From: Pseudomonadota bacterium
Lineage (GTDB): Bacteria > Pseudomonadota > Alphaproteobacteria > Rhizobiales > Beijerinckiaceae
DNA length: 6,113 nt
NCBI GenBank assembly: GCA_028876585.1
Contig: JAGWRL010000124.1
Coordinates: forward strand, 1 to 6,113
Direction of reading: 5' to 3'
Below the pieces are notes generated by a model that was not told where the DNA came from, did not search any database, and saw only the letters and a list, made by a program, of their open reading frames with translations. Shown piece by piece: positions 5,561 through 6,113 of the stretch. The position numbers and the translations under genes are program-made. How positions within the stretch are numbered: the first letter of the stretch is position 1; each line of letters opens with the position of its first letter.

Positions 5561-5581
5561 CCGCAGCGCCCGGAGCGACCC

Positions 5582-6113
5582 ATGAGCCAAGACAACCCCA
5601 GCTTTCCCGGCTGGCACGCCACCACCATCCTCATGGTCCGCAAGGGCGGCCGCACCGTGATCGGCGGCGACGGGCAGGTGAGCCTCGGGCAGACCGTCAT
5701 CAAGGGCAATGCGCGCAAAGTGCGGCGGCTCGCCAAGGGCGACGTGATCGCGGGCTTCGCCGGCTCCACCGCCGACGCGCTCACCCTGTTCGAGCGGCTG
5801 GAAGGCAAGATCGAGCAATATCCGGGGCAACTGGCGCGCGCCTGCGTCGAACTCGGCAAGGACTGGCGCACCGACCGCTACCTGCGCCGGCTGGAGGCGA
5901 TGCTGCTGGTTGCCGACAAGCAGATCGGCCTCGTGCTCAGCGGCTCCGGCGACGTGCTGGAGCCCGAGAGCGACGCGCACGGCGCCTCCACCGCGATCGG
6001 CTCGGGCGGCAATTACGCGCTGGCGGCCGCGCGCGCGCTGATGCCGATGGAGCTTGACGCCGACGAGATCGTGCGGCGGTCGATGAGGATCGCCGCCGAC
6101 ATCTGCGTTTACA
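5582..6113 (+). CDS. hslV: ATP-dependent protease subunit HslV (3' end cut by window)
   Basis: HslV is the proteasome-like peptidase that forms a double hexamer capped by the HslU unfoldase and degrades misfolded and regulatory proteins in the cytoplasm. The 177 codons seen match the family end to end: [13 protein letters not shown] with the nucleophile Thr14 exposed after removal of a 13-residue propeptide, [20 protein letters not shown] (27-46), [19 protein letters not shown] (56-74), [19 protein letters not shown] (87-105) and [16 protein letters not shown] (about 138-153). The window ends at DICVY, about 15 residues before the usual C terminus. Only the ATG at 5582 fits, with GGAG at 5572-5575 six bases upstream. 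hslU would be expected next. It is divergent from vapBC across 117 bp, which hold the candidate promoters for both. Confidence 0.96.
   Translation, partial: MSQDNPSFPGWHATTILMVRKGGRTVIGGDGQVSLGQTVIKGNARKVRRLAKGDVIAGFAGSTADALTLFERLEGKIEQYPGQLARACVELGKDWRTDRYLRRLEAMLLVADKQIGLVLSGSGDVLEPESDAHGASTAIGSGGNYALAAARALMPMELDADEIVRRSMRIAADICVY

Overview
This GC-rich window looks like ordinary chromosome from an alphaproteobacterium, most likely of the Rhizobiales (Hyphomicrobiales). The reasons are dense coding, strong GC bias at third codon positions, frequent GTG starts, an alphaproteobacterial-style fused indolepyruvate ferredoxin oxidoreductase, an HslV of the GQVSLGQTV type, and a Tat-type YkuD paralogue of the sort that is abundant in Rhizobiales. 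I see no rRNA, tRNA, CRISPR array, insertion sequence, phage gene or attachment site. The assignment rests on protein character only, since no database was searched.

Layout. Positions 1-1074 (minus strand) hold an RluA-family pseudouridine synthase whose TGA stop overlaps, as ATGA, the start of an indolepyruvate ferredoxin oxidoreductase that runs off the left edge. A 50-60 bp divergent gap leads to ftsY (plus strand, 1133-2230), the SRP receptor. One base after it comes an unrecognised secreted Ala-rich protein (2232-3038). After about 210 bp with no gene comes a Tat-type lipoprotein with an L,D-transpeptidase (YkuD) domain (3251-3937). It converges, with a 10 bp gap and a hairpin spanning both stop codons, on a minus-strand block: an ECHDC3-like crotonase-superfamily protein (3948-4739), a VapC-type PIN toxin (4788-5207) and a VapB-type antitoxin (5204-5464), the last two overlapping by GTGA. 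A 117 bp divergent region follows, and then hslV (plus, from 5582), which is cut by the right edge about 15 residues before its usual end.

The genes do not form one pathway. The identifiable functions are RNA modification (RluA), co-translational membrane targeting (FtsY), envelope (the secreted protein and the YkuD lipoprotein), acyl-CoA or arylpyruvate metabolism, a toxin-antitoxin module, and heat-shock proteolysis (HslV).

I found no clear new multi-gene system. The best leads are a YkuD lipoprotein with Tyr in place of the catalytic His but with the nucleophilic Cys kept, an unrecognised secreted protein tightly linked to ftsY, a possible RpoH-type promoter for hslV back to back with a vapBC promoter, and a crotonase-fold protein lacking both hydratase glutamates.
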